From the NCBI GenBank assembly GCA_902594145.1, contig CACJLA010000002.1, positions 114,357-178,356 on the forward strand: a stretch of 64,000 nucleotides of DNA, given 5' to 3'. Under the pieces are notes generated by a model. That model made no database searches and was not told the DNA's origin. It saw only the letters and a program-made list of their open reading frames with translations. The DNA comes from an uncultured Alphaproteobacteria bacterium. Lineage in GTDB: Bacteria > Pseudomonadota > Alphaproteobacteria > HIMB59. Below, in pieces: positions 8,195 through 19,033 of the stretch (within the stretch, counting starts at the first letter, position 1; the number at the start of each line of letters is the position of its first letter). Position numbers and translations under genes: made by a program.

Positions 8195-10612
8195 CTAGTT
8201 AACAAAGGTTTTTTCTTGATTTTGCTGGTTTTTTGGTTTCATAGACTCGGTTACAATGTGTCTCCAATCAAGTTTTTTATTGATTTTATTGATTTTTCCA
8301 TCAATAGCGATGTCTAGAACCTCTTTAGCAAACTCTACTTTTTTTATATTAAGTTTGTTTTGGATATCTTTTTGTATTTCAGAAAGATCTTTTTCATTTT
8401 CCTTTGGGATAATAACGGTTTTGATGCCATACCTTATTGCTGCAAGAAGTTTCTCTTTTAAACCACCAATAGGAAGAACTCTTCCTTTCAAAGTGATTTC
8501 TCCAGTCATAGCAACATCCCTTTTAATTTTCAAATCAGTTAGAGATGAAATTAAAGCAGTAAATATTGTAATACCAGCACTAGGTCCATCTTTTGGTGTT
8601 GCACCTTCAGGCACATGAAGGTGAATATCAACTTTATCAAATACTTTTGGATTTACACCGAATTCGACTGAGTTCGATTTAATATATCCGAGAGCAGCAG
8701 TAATTGACTCCTTCATAACATCACCAAGTTTACCTGTGGCATTAATCAGACCTTTACCTGAAGAAAGGTTTACTTCGATGTTTAAAATGTCACCACCAAC
8801 TTGTGTCCATGCGAGACCGTTAGTAATTCCAACTAAATTTTTCTTTTCTAAAACACTCTCTTTAAATTTTTCAGGGCCTAGGAAATTAATGATTGTTTTT
8901 GCATCAAAAACAAAAGGTTTTTTTGATTTAGATTTTGTTTTTTCCAATTGTAAAACTAATTTTCTAAAAAGTTTATCAAAAACTTTTTCAAGTCCTCTCA
9001 CACCTGACTCTCTCGTATAATGTCTTACGATTTTAGTAATAACTGATTTGTCAAGTTTAAACTCAGAACTTTTTAGGATGTTTTTGTTCATTTTTCTTGG
9101 CATTAAATATTTTTTTGCAATTTCCACTTTTTCTTTTTCGGTATATCCGGACACCTCGATAACCTCTAATCGATCTAGTAATGGGCCTGGGATATTGTAT
9201 GTGTTACCTGTACAGATAAACATTACATTTGATAAATCATAATCAACTTCTAGATAGTGATCATTAAATTGATAGTTCTGTTCTGGATCTAGAACTTCTA
9301 ATAATGCAGATGATGGATCACCTCTCCAATCACTACCTACCTTGTCAATTTCATCAAGTAAAATAATAGGGTTTGATGTTTTTGTTTTTTTCATTGCCTG
9401 AATAAATCGTCCTGGCATTGAACCAATATATGTTCGTCTATGGCCTCTTATTTCAGCTTCATCTCTTAAACCACCCAATGAAATTTTTGCAAATTCTCTT
9501 CCAGTAGCTCGTGCAATTGATTTACCTAATGAGGTTTTTCCAACGCCAGGAGGTCCAACAAAACAAAGAATGGTACCTGAAGCTTTTTTGGATCTTTTTT
9601 TAACTGCAAGAAATTCAAGAATCCTCTCTTTAACTTTATCTAAGCCATAGTGATCATCGTTTAATATTTTTTCAGAACCCTTTATATCAATAAGCTCTTT
9701 AGAAAATTTTTCCCAGGGTATATCTAATATCCACTCAAGATAATTACGAATAACCGATGCCTCAGCAGACATAGGGCTCATGGATTTAAGTTTTTTAAAT
9801 TCATTTAAAGCTTTTTCTTTTGCTTCTTTAGAGAGCTTTACTTCGTTAATCTTTTTCTCAATCTCAGAGTATTCGTTAGAACCATCCTCACCATCACCAA
9901 GTTCTTTTTGAATTGCTTTCATTTGTTCATTTAGAAAGTATTCTCTTTGAGTTTTTTCCATTTGTCTTTTTACTCTATTTTTAATTTTTTTCTCAAGAGC
10001 AGAAAAGTTTAATTCTTTTGAGAAAAAGTTTAAAAGATTTTGAATTTTTTTATTTATATCAGTTATTTCAAGGTTTTTTTGTTTTTCATCAATTCCTAAA
10101 TTTAAATTGTAGTAAATATTATCAATAAATTGATATGGATCTTCAATGTTAAGGAGGCCCTCAAGAATATCATTATTGTTGCCTATATTTTGGATATAGT
10201 TTTGAAATTCATTTTTTAAAACTCTTAGTGAGGCTTTTAACTCAGCTGAATTTTTTTTACTAACGATAACTGGCTCTAGCTTCGCAGTAAGAAAGTTATT
10301 ACTGGCCTTAACAGCTGATTTTATTTTAACTATTTCTAGACCCTCTGTGAGAACTTTATAAGTGTTATCAGGTAGCTTGAGGAACTGAATTATTTTAGAT
10401 TTTACTCCAATAGAATATACATCGTTTACTTGAGGATCATCTGTTGTTGGTTCTTTTTGGGTAAATAGAAAAATAATTTTGTTGTTATTATTCATTGCAA
10501 AATTAATTGCATCTATAGATTTGGCTCGTCCAACAAATAATGGCGATGTTATAGAGGGATACACAACTAAATCCCTTAAAGGTAATATAGGTCCAATGAT
10601 TTGATTTTCCAT
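8195..10612 (-). CDS. lon: ATP-dependent protease La (Lon)
   Basis: Cytoplasmic quality-control protease of 805 residues, normal length. Domain order: N-terminal substrate-recognition domain (LPLRDLVVYPSITSPLFVGR at the start), coiled-coil linker, AAA+ module with Walker A GPPGVGKTSLGKS and Walker B PIILLDEIDKVG, and the C-terminal Ser-Lys protease with the catalytic Ser in PKDGPSAGIT and the Lys in IGGLKEKLLAA. It lies 23 bases after clpX in the tig-clpP-clpX-lon-hup run. Confidence 0.98.
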   Translation of the reverse strand: MENQIIGPILPLRDLVVYPSITSPLFVGRAKSIDAINFAMNNNNKIIFLFTQKEPTTDDPQVNDVYSIGVKSKIIQFLKLPDNTYKVLTEGLEIVKIKSAVKASNNFLTAKLEPVIVSKKNSAELKASLRVLKNEFQNYIQNIGNNNDILEGLLNIEDPYQFIDNIYYNLNLGIDEKQKNLEITDINKKIQNLLNFFSKELNFSALEKKIKNRVKRQMEKTQREYFLNEQMKAIQKELGDGEDGSNEYSEIEKKINEVKLSKEAKEKALNEFKKLKSMSPMSAEASVIRNYLEWILDIPWEKFSKELIDIKGSEKILNDDHYGLDKVKERILEFLAVKKRSKKASGTILCFVGPPGVGKTSLGKSIARATGREFAKISLGGLRDEAEIRGHRRTYIGSMPGRFIQAMKKTKTSNPIILLDEIDKVGSDWRGDPSSALLEVLDPEQNYQFNDHYLEVDYDLSNVMFICTGNTYNIPGPLLDRLEVIEVSGYTEKEKVEIAKKYLMPRKMNKNILKSSEFKLDKSVITKIVRHYTRESGVRGLEKVFDKLFRKLVLQLEKTKSKSKKPFVFDAKTIINFLGPEKFKESVLEKKNLVGITNGLAWTQVGGDILNIEVNLSSGKGLINATGKLGDVMKESITAALGYIKSNSVEFGVNPKVFDKVDIHLHVPEGATPKDGPSAGITIFTALISSLTDLKIKRDVAMTGEITLKGRVLPIGGLKEKLLAAIRYGIKTVIIPKENEKDLSEIQKDIQNKLNIKKVEFAKEVLDIAIDGKINKINKKLDWRHIVTESMKPKNQQNQEKTFVN

Positions 10613-10635
10613 ACTATTAAAATAGTGAGGAATTT

Positions 10636-11889
10636 TTAATTTTCACCCACTTTTTTTTTTATTTTAACTTTATCTTTATATACTATTATAGGATTATTTA
10701 AGATTACTGACTCTTTGCTCAAAACAACCTTATCCACAGAATCTTTATCAGGAATATCAAACATACAATCTAGAAGTAACTTTTCCATTATTGATCTAAG
10801 ACCTCTAGCTCCAATTTTTTTTTCAACTGCTAATTGAGCTATTTGTTCTCTTCCATCTTCTGTGATCTCAAACTCTACTCCTTCAAAAGAAAAAAGTGCT
10901 TTATATTGCTTAGAAATAGCATTTTTTGGTTTGGTAAGTATTTCTTTTAAATCCTCTAAAGATAATTCATTTAGGCTGGCGCTAACAGGGAGTCGTCCAA
11001 CCAATTCAGGAATAAGTCCAAATTTAATTAAATCATCGTTTTCAAGTTGTGACGTCATTGGCTGGTCCTGATTAACAGATTTATTAAAACCTATTGACTT
11101 TTTATTAACACGATTTTTTATAATTTTATCAACACCCTCGAATGCACCACCACAAACAAATAGTATATTTTTAGTATCAACTTGAAGAAACTCTTGTTGA
11201 GGATGTTTTCTTCCACCTTGTGGAGGCACACTCGCAGTAGTTCCTTCAATAATTTTTAGAAGTGCTTGTTGGACGCCCTCTCCAGAAACATCTCTAGTTA
11301 TTGAAGGATTCTCACTTTTTCTTCCAACTTTATCAATTTCATCAATGTATACGATACCCTTTTGAGCTAAAGTCACATCATAATCACATTGCTGAAGTAA
11401 TCTTAAAATAATATTTTCAACATCTTCACCTACATATCCAGCCTCAGTAAGAGTAGTTGCGTCTGCAATTGTGAAGGGAACATTTAAAAATTTTGCTAAA
11501 GTTTGTGCAAGAAGGGTTTTACCACATCCTGTAGGACCAATTAATAATATATTTGATTTAGATATTTCAATATCCTTTGAAGGATTTTGCACTCTCTTGT
11601 AGTGATTATATACAGAAACGGAGAGTATTTTTTTTGCATGATCTTGACCAATTATATGATCATCAAGATAATCATAAATCTCACTAGGTTTTGGTATTTC
11701 GAATTTTTTCTTTGTATCGATTTTATCGTCTTCAACTAGTATATCCTTACACAAGACCACACATTCATTACAAATATAAACATTGGGGCCAGCTATTAAT
11801 TTTTTTACTTCCTCTTGGCTTTTACCACAAAAAGAACAAGATATTTTTTTATCAGAACTATTAGCAGAAGTTATTTTTTCATCAGACAT
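10636..11889 (-). CDS. clpX: ATP-dependent Clp protease ATP-binding subunit ClpX
   Basis: AAA+ unfoldase that feeds substrates to ClpP, 417 residues. The N-terminal zinc-binding domain has four cysteines (CSFCGKS and [10 protein letters not shown]). Walker A is [12 protein letters not shown], the pore loop GYVGEDVEN and Walker [14 protein letters not shown] are present, and the ClpP-binding loop is likely the IGF in KKSIGFNKS. Two bases separate it from clpP, so they are cotranscribed. Confidence 0.98.
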   Translation of the reverse strand: MSDEKITSANSSDKKISCSFCGKSQEEVKKLIAGPNVYICNECVVLCKDILVEDDKIDTKKKFEIPKPSEIYDYLDDHIIGQDHAKKILSVSVYNHYKRVQNPSKDIEISKSNILLIGPTGCGKTLLAQTLAKFLNVPFTIADATTLTEAGYVGEDVENIILRLLQQCDYDVTLAQKGIVYIDEIDKVGRKSENPSITRDVSGEGVQQALLKIIEGTTASVPPQGGRKHPQQEFLQVDTKNILFVCGGAFEGVDKIIKNRVNKKSIGFNKSVNQDQPMTSQLENDDLIKFGLIPELVGRLPVSASLNELSLEDLKEILTKPKNAISKQYKALFSFEGVEFEITEDGREQIAQLAVEKKIGARGLRSIMEKLLLDCMFDIPDKDSVDKVVLSKESVILNNPIIVYKDKVKIKKKVGEN

Positions 11890-11891
11890 AT

Positions 11892-12482
11892 TTATTTTTC
11901 AATTCTAGTTGTAATAACTTTATCAATCAAACCAAATTTTTGAGCCTCCTCTGGGTCAAAGAATCTATCTCTCTCCATTGCCTTCTCAATTTCACTTATA
12001 CTTATATTAGTATGTTTTTGATAGATTTTATTTAATCTTTTTTTTGTTTTTAAAATTTCTTCAGCATGAATTTTAATATCAGTTGCTTGTCCAGAAAAAC
12101 CTCCTGATGGTTGATGAATCATAATTTTAGCATGAGGCAAAGCATATCTATTTCCCTCTTTACCAGCAGCAAGTATCAATGAACCTGCGGAAGCAGCCTG
12201 TCCGATACATACGGTATGAACAGGGCATTTGATATATTGCATTGTGTCATACATCGCTAAACCAGCAGTAACTAGTCCACCTGGAGAATTAATATATAAA
12301 TTTATTGGTTCTTCTGGGTTTTCTGACTCTAAAAATAATAGTTGGGCACATATTAAAGATGCGGTTTCGTCGTTTATTGGCCCTGTAAGAAAAATAATTC
12401 TTTCTCTTAAAAGTCTTGAAAATATATCAAAAGATCTCTCTCCTTTTCCAGATTGTTCAATGACTATGGGTACCAGATTCAT
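11892..12482 (-). CDS. clpP: ATP-dependent Clp protease proteolytic subunit ClpP
   Basis: Serine protease subunit of ClpXP, 196 residues. The catalytic Ser98 lies in [14 protein letters not shown] and His123 in [10 protein letters not shown], with the third residue (Asp) expected in DRFFDPEEA. The start lies 26 bases inside the 3' end of the trigger factor gene, an unusually long overlap for this pair. The N terminus ([17 protein letters not shown]) matches the mature axial-loop region of the family. Confidence 0.98.
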   Translation of the reverse strand: MNLVPIVIEQSGKGERSFDIFSRLLRERIIFLTGPINDETASLICAQLLFLESENPEEPINLYINSPGGLVTAGLAMYDTMQYIKCPVHTVCIGQAASAGSLILAAGKEGNRYALPHAKIMIHQPSGGFSGQATDIKIHAEEILKTKKRLNKIYQKHTNISISEIEKAMERDRFFDPEEAQKFGLIDKVITTRIEK

Positions 12483-13683
12483 GATTGTGTGATCCTTTTT
12501 TCATTAATTCTTCTAAACTTAACTTAGTTTCTTTGATTTTGAAAGTTTTCATAGACTCATCAGCAATTTTATTTCTAAGAAGCGTGCCATATGCTGTCTC
12601 AGCTGTTCTTTGATCAATTTTTTCACCATAGTATTTTTGAATATATTCTTGTAATTCTTTTTGATCAACTTTCACATTTAAGAATTTTACTAATTCTGAA
12701 AACAATACGTCTTTTTGTATATTCTCACTTGTAAGTTTTTTTAAACTATCAATTCTCTCTTTATGTTCATCTTTCATTGATGATAAATCAATTTGATATT
12801 TCCTTTTGAGCTCTATATCTACAACTTCATCATTAATATCAATTTTCTCTTTATCTGATAAAACTTTTAATAGATCTTCAATAAAAAGCTCTTTTTGAAG
12901 ATAATTCATGTCCTCATTTAACTTGTTATCTATTTTATCATTTAATTCTTGAGTAGAATTTAATTTTAAAATTTTTATTAATTCTCCATCATTTTTTGGA
13001 TAAATCTTTTTATTAATATCTTTAATTTTTGCCTCAATTTTTATTCCTTTTACAATAAAAATAAAATCAGATCTGTTTTTAATATTTAATAGAGCTTTCT
13101 TTAAATCTATAAATATTTCATCTTTTGTTTGGGTATTTAAATCAACCCTAACTTCTTTTTGAGTGAATAATTTTTTTTGTTCTTCTTCATAATTTAGTAT
13201 TTCAAAATCAACTACAGAATTATTATCTGAAATTTCTATGCTCTCCAAAGAATAATATTCTTTTCTGACCTTTTCTCTAAAATTATCAATATCTTTTTTA
13301 GTTACCTCTGATGTAACTTTTTCAATTTCACTTGTTTTTAACTCTTCTAATTTAATTTCTGGTTTCAAGTAAAAGGCTAAAGAAAAATTGTAAGAGTCTT
13401 TAAAACTTACATTAGGCTGAACTAGGGATTGAATTTTTTCCTTTTCACTAATCGTTTTAATATTTTTTGAAATTTCATCGTTTAATACTTCATTTTCGAT
13501 TTGAGGACCTATCTTAGATTTTATTATATTAATTGGAACCTTTCCCTTTCTAAAACCTGCAATTTCAAAAGAGGGTTGCTTATCTAAAATTTTTTGATCG
13601 ATAATTTTACTTATGGCGTCTTGATCTAAAGAAACCTCAAAGGAGGATTTGTAATTGTTTTTTTCTATATTTTTGTAATCCAT
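12457..13683 (-). CDS. tig: Trigger factor
   Basis: Ribosome-associated chaperone, 408 residues, slightly short of the usual 430-450. The ribosome-binding signature is visible as [17 protein letters not shown] (the family's GFRxGKxP motif). The central FKBP-like domain (about 145-220) is divergent, so prolyl isomerase activity is uncertain. The C-terminal arms are rich in Lys and Glu and end with a His-rich tail ([11 protein letters not shown]). First gene of the tig-clpP-clpX-lon-hup series and the only member with weak conservation. Confidence 0.88.
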   Translation of the reverse strand: MDYKNIEKNNYKSSFEVSLDQDAISKIIDQKILDKQPSFEIAGFRKGKVPINIIKSKIGPQIENEVLNDEISKNIKTISEKEKIQSLVQPNVSFKDSYNFSLAFYLKPEIKLEELKTSEIEKVTSEVTKKDIDNFREKVRKEYYSLESIEISDNNSVVDFEILNYEEEQKKLFTQKEVRVDLNTQTKDEIFIDLKKALLNIKNRSDFIFIVKGIKIEAKIKDINKKIYPKNDGELIKILKLNSTQELNDKIDNKLNEDMNYLQKELFIEDLLKVLSDKEKIDINDEVVDIELKRKYQIDLSSMKDEHKERIDSLKKLTSENIQKDVLFSELVKFLNVKVDQKELQEYIQKYYGEKIDQRTAETAYGTLLRNKIADESMKTFKIKETKLSLEELMKKGSHNHESGTHSH

Positions 13684-13698
13684 TTTTTCTTATTTTCT

Positions 13699-13780
13699 TG
13701 GTGCGCCAGGAGGGACTCGAACCCCCACGGTTGCCCACTGGTTCCTAAGACCAGCGCGTCTACCATTCCGCCACTGGCGC
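13699..13780 (-). tRNA. tRNA-Leu (TAG)
   Basis: Minus-strand class II tRNA of 82 bases. Acceptor GCGCCAG pairs with CTGGCGC, the anticodon stem CTGGT/ACCAG encloses CTTAGGA with anticodon TAG, the long variable arm is TGGGCAACCGT, the T-loop is TTCGAGT, and CCA is encoded. Six bases downstream of tRNA-His and just upstream of tig. Confidence 0.95.
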
Positions 13781-13786
13781 ACAAAT

Positions 13787-13864
13787 TGGGGCGAGTAAGG
13801 GGACTTGAACCCCCGGCCTCCGGTACCACAAACCGGCGCTCTAACCAACTGAGCTACACCCGCC
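13787..13864 (-). tRNA. tRNA-His (GTG) with encoded G-1
   Basis: Minus-strand cloverleaf with anticodon stem CCGGT/ACCGG around TTGTGGT (anticodon GTG), T-arm GGGGG-TTCAAGT-CCCCT and encoded CCA. Counting back from CCA gives discriminator C73 and acceptor 3' strand TACTCGC, pairing with GCGGGTG. One further G at 13864 then pairs with C73 as G-1. This is the canonical bacterial His identity pair, which is lost in one large group of Alphaproteobacteria. Confidence 0.93.
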
Positions 13865-13890
13865 AAAAATTGAATTAATTTATAGTATAG

Positions 13891-14268
<378 letters not shown>

Positions 14269-14294
14269 TTTTTCTTTTACCAAGTTAACAATTT

Positions 14295-14300
14295 AGGAGG
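14295..14300 (+). promoter_or_regulatory. Strong ribosome-binding site of glnA
   Basis: A full AGGAGG seven bases before the glnA ATG. Most genes in this window have weak or no recognisable Shine-Dalgarno sequence, so this points to high translation of glutamine synthetase and fixes its start. Confidence 0.75.
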
Positions 14301-14307
14301 ATATTAA

Positions 14308-15723
14308 ATGGACAAAAATTCATTACAAAAAATGATCGATGAAAATGGAATTAAATACATTGATTTCAGATTTACCGATCCATTAGGGACATGGCAGCAT
14401 TTCTCAAATCATATCAACACTTTTGAAATGGATGTCTTTGAAGAGGGAATTGGCTTCGATGGTTCCTCAATTAGATGTTTTCAGTCAATTGAAGCAAGTG
14501 ACATGATATTAATTCCAGATATGGAAACTGCATTTGTAGATCCTTTTTTTACTGATCCCACTCTAGTTTTAATATGTGATATTCAAGATCCAATTACAGG
14601 TCAAAAATATGATAAAGATCCAAGATATGTTGCAAAAAAAGCTGAAGAGTACGTTAAGTCATCTGGCGTAGGTGATAGTATTTTCTTTGGACCAGAGGCA
14701 GAATTTTTTCTTTTTAATAATGTTCAAATTAATACACATCCTCATCACTCGTCTTTTTCTGTCGACTCAGGTGAGGCAGTTTGGAATACAGGTACGGATG
14801 AAGGTCCAAATTTAGGTTACAAAGTTAGAAATAAAGGTGGCTATTTTCCATGCCCTCCTCACGACACTATGCAAGATGTTAGATCAGAAATGGTAAATCA
14901 CATGGTCGCCATTGGTATGAGTGTTGAAGCTCAGCATCACGAAGTTGCAACGGCTGGTCAATGTGAAATTGATTTAAAATTCGACACTTTGGTTAAAATG
15001 GCTGATGACCTACAAAAATATAAATATGTTGTAAGAAATACAGCAAAAAGTAATGGTTTGAGTGCTACTTTCATGCCAAAACCACTTTCAAACGATAATG
15101 GTTCTGGAATGCATTGTCATCAAAGTATTTGGTCAAACGGTAAACCAATATTTTATGGTGAAGGTGGATACGCAAATCTTAGTGACGAAGCAAAATTTTA
15201 TATTGGTGGTTTACTTAAGCATGCACCATCTTTATTAGCATTTACAAATCCAACTATTAACTCTTATAAGAGATTAGTACCCGGTTATGAGGCACCAGTA
15301 AAATTGGCATACTCAAATAGAAACAGAAGTGCTATATGTAGAATACCTGCATATTCACCATCTCCAAAGGCGAAAAGAGTTGAGTTTAGATGTCCAGATG
15401 CAACTGCTAATGGTTATTTAGCATTTTCAGCTATGCTTATGGCAGGATTAGATGGAATTAAAAACAGAATTGATCCTGGTGAGCCTATGGATAAAAATCT
15501 TTATGATTTACCTCCTGAAGAACAATCAAAGGTAAAAGAAGTTCCAGGTACTCTTGAAGAGGCAATTAATAATCTTGAAGCAAATCATGACTTCTTACTT
15601 GAAGGTAATGTATTCACTAAAGATTTACTCGAGTCATATATAGAATATAAGAGAGAAGAAGAAATCGAACCAAATAAATTGCTAGTTACACCTGCAGAGT
15701 TTGATATGTATTACGATTATTAA
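14308..15723 (+). CDS. glnA: Glutamine synthetase, type I
   Basis: Dodecameric ammonia-assimilating enzyme (glutamate + NH3 + ATP to glutamine), 471 residues. Visible motifs: IGFDGSSIRCF near the N terminus, FGPEAEFFLF, the metal-binding GSGMHCHQS, KLAYSNRNRSA, and the adenylylation loop KNLYDLPPEE with the target tyrosine at residue 399. The presence of this Tyr and of glnE next door indicates adenylylation control. The stop codon overlaps the glnE stop by 4 bases, tail to tail. Confidence 0.98.
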   Translation: MDKNSLQKMIDENGIKYIDFRFTDPLGTWQHFSNHINTFEMDVFEEGIGFDGSSIRCFQSIEASDMILIPDMETAFVDPFFTDPTLVLICDIQDPITGQKYDKDPRYVAKKAEEYVKSSGVGDSIFFGPEAEFFLFNNVQINTHPHHSSFSVDSGEAVWNTGTDEGPNLGYKVRNKGGYFPCPPHDTMQDVRSEMVNHMVAIGMSVEAQHHEVATAGQCEIDLKFDTLVKMADDLQKYKYVVRNTAKSNGLSATFMPKPLSNDNGSGMHCHQSIWSNGKPIFYGEGGYANLSDEAKFYIGGLLKHAPSLLAFTNPTINSYKRLVPGYEAPVKLAYSNRNRSAICRIPAYSPSPKAKRVEFRCPDATANGYLAFSAMLMAGLDGIKNRIDPGEPMDKNLYDLPPEEQSKVKEVPGTLEEAINNLEANHDFLLEGNVFTKDLLESYIEYKREEEIEPNKLLVTPAEFDMYYDY

Positions 15724-18050
15724 TTTAATTTCAAAAGTAGCTCATCTAAATATTGCTTATTATTAATATTAGATGAGCTACCTGTTAATTCATTAATCAT
15801 AAGTAATTCTCTAAGTTTCATAATCTTATCTACATATAAAAATTTTTTTTTATTTATATAACATATGTCATTAAAGATTTTATAAATTTGATAAAGATCT
15901 TTAGTGCTTTGTAAAGGATTTTTGATATCTACAATTTTTAAAAGATAATCTTCATTTATCGTTGAGTAACTAGAAATTATTTTTCTTTTAATTTTTTTGA
16001 AATATTTAGCCAATGTAAGATTATTTGTTAATGGATAAATTTTTAAAAAAGATAATTTATGAAATGGCTCGGTAGTAGACTCATAAAAAGAAAAGAAACT
16101 ATCTATATTAGTGACCTGATCTGAGTTTCTGTCAAAAGGTTTATTCCTATCATCTATAATTAATATATTTGAGTCGATATATTGCTTAATAATAGAGTAA
16201 AATCTTCTAACTATTTTTATGTTGTCTAAATGATTATTTTTCTTTGATTGATATATAAAAAAAATGTCTAAATCTGAGAAATTAGTAGCTTTTTTAATAC
16301 CATAACTTCCAAATAAAATTGGTATTAAATCTGAGATAATATTGCCTCTATAAGATAAGTAATCATTTTTTACAAGTTCAAATATATAAAAAATAAACTT
16401 TCTTACAGCTATATTTCTTTTATTGAGAAAATCACTATTTGAAATTTTCTTTGAAAGTAACAAATAGTCTAAAAGAAATAAAATTTCATAAATATCTTGT
16501 ATTGATTTTTTTAAATCTAAATCAAAATTATCTGAGTAATCTTTTAATTTAAATTTGGGTATGCCATAATTAAAAAAATATACTAAAGACTCTATTAAAA
16601 AATTATTTTTGTAAATTAGATTTGTTAATTTTGGAGAATTTTCAAAAATAAAAATTAATTCTGGAAATAATTTATTATTGTATTTATATAAAGCAGTTAG
16701 ATGAACTCCTGATTTATAATAATTAATTAAGTAATCAAATTTTAAAATCAAATCATCGCGCTTATTGTGTTTAGACAAGATATTTATAAGTCTTGAAATG
16801 GACTCTAAATAATCATTTTTAACAGTTTCAGAACTATTAATCTTTTCAGCACGCTTGATGAGGTTCGTGATTGTTTTTTGACTTGATATACTGAACTTTT
16901 TAGGATTGAATTTTTCTACATCAATTTTTGGAAAAAATAATCGTTGATAAATGTTTTGAATATTTAACTTATGTCTCTCTATTATTGTTGAATAATTACC
17001 TATAATTGCCTTTAAATTGATCTCTTCAGCACCTAATAAATTTTGAAATGTATTTTGTTTAATATGAAGATAATTCTCAATCTTACGAAAGTAATAATAA
17101 GCGTCACTGATACTTTTTAAATCATCAAAGGAAATTATATTCTCATGAGATTGAAGATTAATAAATAATTTGTGTATATTGCTTTCTTTTAAAGAATTTA
17201 TCTTACCTGACCATATAAGTTGATTGAAATGTATAATATTTTCACATGATCTTATAAATCCATAAGAATTTTTTATGTCGAGTTTCTTTTGGTCATTGGA
17301 AGAAGCAAAAAGTTTCTTAATTTCATCAATGGCGTAGTAATCAAAAGATCTACGAAATAAAAAGCTTTTTATAGCGCCTTTAAATAAAAAATATTTTTGT
17401 ATATCACCACATAAAAAATTTGATCTATGAAAAGCTAGTCTTTCCCAATTTCGACCAACTGAAGTGTAATAATCAATTGCCTGGTCTATATCAGAAACAA
17501 TCAAGGAATTGCCAAAATCTGGTCTTAATCTCAGGTCAATTTTATGAAAGAATTTTTCAGATACATTAGAAATATCACTAATTAATCTCTTCAAAGATTT
17601 ATTAAATTCTTCAATAGTAACTGGACTATTTTTAGAGTCATAAAATATAATTAAATCAATATCAGAAGCAAAGTTTAAATCTTTTACTCCTATTTTTCCC
17701 ATTCCTAAAATGAAATAGTATTTTTTTAAGCTTACATTAAAGGATTTTGAGATGTGAGAATTAATAATTCTGCTTAAAATATTTTTACATAATATTGACC
17801 ATAATCTTGAACCTACTGATTGGGAAATTAAATCAAAATGAATTGATATAAAGATTAAATATATTAATTCATTTTTTAAAATATTTATATTAATTGAATG
17901 AGCAGATTGAGAGATATAATATTTTTGTATATTATTTTTATAGTGATTTAAAATTTGTTTTAAATCAATATTGCTAGCTTCATAAGATTTATTTAGATAT
18001 TTGTATTTAGATAAAAAAGAAGAGTATTTATATAAATTTTCTAAGTCCAA
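15720..18050 (-). CDS. glnE: Bifunctional glutamine synthetase adenylyltransferase/deadenylylase (compact)
   Basis: Controls glutamine synthetase by adding or removing AMP at its tyrosine. At 776 residues it is well below the usual ~950. The first nucleotidyltransferase domain is clear: FILGMGKIGVKDLNFASDID, then KIDLRLRPDFGNS and GRNWERLAFHRS. The second is more divergent but keeps its acidic residues in LFGSYGIKKATNFSDLDIFF and in IIDDRNKPF, so both activities may remain. Overlaps glnA tail to tail by 4 bases and the dus gene by 10 bases upstream. Confidence 0.88.
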   Translation of the reverse strand: MDLENLYKYSSFLSKYKYLNKSYEASNIDLKQILNHYKNNIQKYYISQSAHSININILKNELIYLIFISIHFDLISQSVGSRLWSILCKNILSRIINSHISKSFNVSLKKYYFILGMGKIGVKDLNFASDIDLIIFYDSKNSPVTIEEFNKSLKRLISDISNVSEKFFHKIDLRLRPDFGNSLIVSDIDQAIDYYTSVGRNWERLAFHRSNFLCGDIQKYFLFKGAIKSFLFRRSFDYYAIDEIKKLFASSNDQKKLDIKNSYGFIRSCENIIHFNQLIWSGKINSLKESNIHKLFINLQSHENIISFDDLKSISDAYYYFRKIENYLHIKQNTFQNLLGAEEINLKAIIGNYSTIIERHKLNIQNIYQRLFFPKIDVEKFNPKKFSISSQKTITNLIKRAEKINSSETVKNDYLESISRLINILSKHNKRDDLILKFDYLINYYKSGVHLTALYKYNNKLFPELIFIFENSPKLTNLIYKNNFLIESLVYFFNYGIPKFKLKDYSDNFDLDLKKSIQDIYEILFLLDYLLLSKKISNSDFLNKRNIAVRKFIFYIFELVKNDYLSYRGNIISDLIPILFGSYGIKKATNFSDLDIFFIYQSKKNNHLDNIKIVRRFYSIIKQYIDSNILIIDDRNKPFDRNSDQVTNIDSFFSFYESTTEPFHKLSFLKIYPLTNNLTLAKYFKKIKRKIISSYSTINEDYLLKIVDIKNPLQSTKDLYQIYKIFNDICYINKKKFLYVDKIMKLRELLMINELTGSSSNINNKQYLDELLLKLN

Positions 18051-18988
18051 ATAATTTTCCTTTCAATGTAATTTAGTAGATCTTTTATATTATCAATTAT
18101 GGAAATATCTTTTTTTATACCTTTAGAATTTGGTATGTTATTTACTAATGTGTATAAACTTTTTTTAAGTAAATTAATATTTAAAAGCTTATAGTTATCT
18201 AATTCTTTAATTGAATTAAATACTAAAGAGGTCTTATCATTGATTCTTTCAAGTTTTAACTTCTCTAAAAAAAGTGCATCTTTAGTAAACTGCCTTCCAA
18301 TCATATATTTATTTATATTTTTTGATTTGAAAGAGTTAAAAGTTTCTAAATCATTTACCTCGCCATTAGGAATTAGCTCCATCTTAGGAAATTTATTTGA
18401 ACACTTTAAAAATAATTCATAGTTAATTTTTGGGATTGTTCTATTTTTCTTTGTATCTAAATTTAATACACCATTCCTACAATGAATAAAAACTTTTTTA
18501 ATTCCTATATCGTTAAAAAGATTTAGATAACTAAAAATATAATTCTTATCTTCATTCATTCCTAATCCCAATCTACATTTTACTGACACTTCATGTTCGT
18601 AGTTGATTAATTCAAATAAGCATTTTTTTACTAAGTCATAATTTTGAGTTAATGCAAGACCTAGCATATTTTCTTGTACTCTTGAACTTGGGCACCCTAA
18701 ATTGAAATTGACGTGCTTTATGATATCTATCCGATTTAAAATATTTATTGTTCTTTTAATTTCTTGAGGATCTGAACCGGCGATTTGTATAGCGCTTTTA
18801 TTTTTTTCTAAAAAATGCTTACTAATTGTTTTAATCTCATTATGAATAATTGCTTTATCAACAATCATTTCAGAGAAAGTAAGAACACGATTTCCATAAA
18901 TATTTTCTATTAAACTTCTGAAATAGCAGTCAGTGTATCCCATCATTGGTGCTAAATAATAATTCATCGAAAAAATTCTTTTATTCAT
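18041..18988 (-). CDS. tRNA-dihydrouridine synthase (DusA-like)
   Basis: Flavoenzyme reducing uridine to dihydrouridine in tRNA D-loops, 315 residues. TIM-barrel motifs: YLAPMMGYTDCYFRSL, the FMN-site SAIQIAGSDP, the catalytic cysteine in NFNLGCPSSRVQ, VSVKCRLGLG and IHCRNGVLNL. The APMMGYTD start and GCPSSRVQ fit the DusA branch best, but I leave the symbol open. A second ATG at residue 8 could be the true start. It is followed at once by glnE with a 10-base overlap. Confidence 0.88.
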   Translation of the reverse strand: MNKRIFSMNYYLAPMMGYTDCYFRSLIENIYGNRVLTFSEMIVDKAIIHNEIKTISKHFLEKNKSAIQIAGSDPQEIKRTINILNRIDIIKHVNFNLGCPSSRVQENMLGLALTQNYDLVKKCLFELINYEHEVSVKCRLGLGMNEDKNYIFSYLNLFNDIGIKKVFIHCRNGVLNLDTKKNRTIPKINYELFLKCSNKFPKMELIPNGEVNDLETFNSFKSKNINKYMIGRQFTKDALFLEKLKLERINDKTSLVFNSIKELDNYKLLNINLLKKSLYTLVNNIPNSKGIKKDISIIDNIKDLLNYIERKIIWT

Positions 18989-19033
18989 TGAAAAATACTT
19001 TAATAAAAGTAAAAATCATTAAAAATCAAGACA

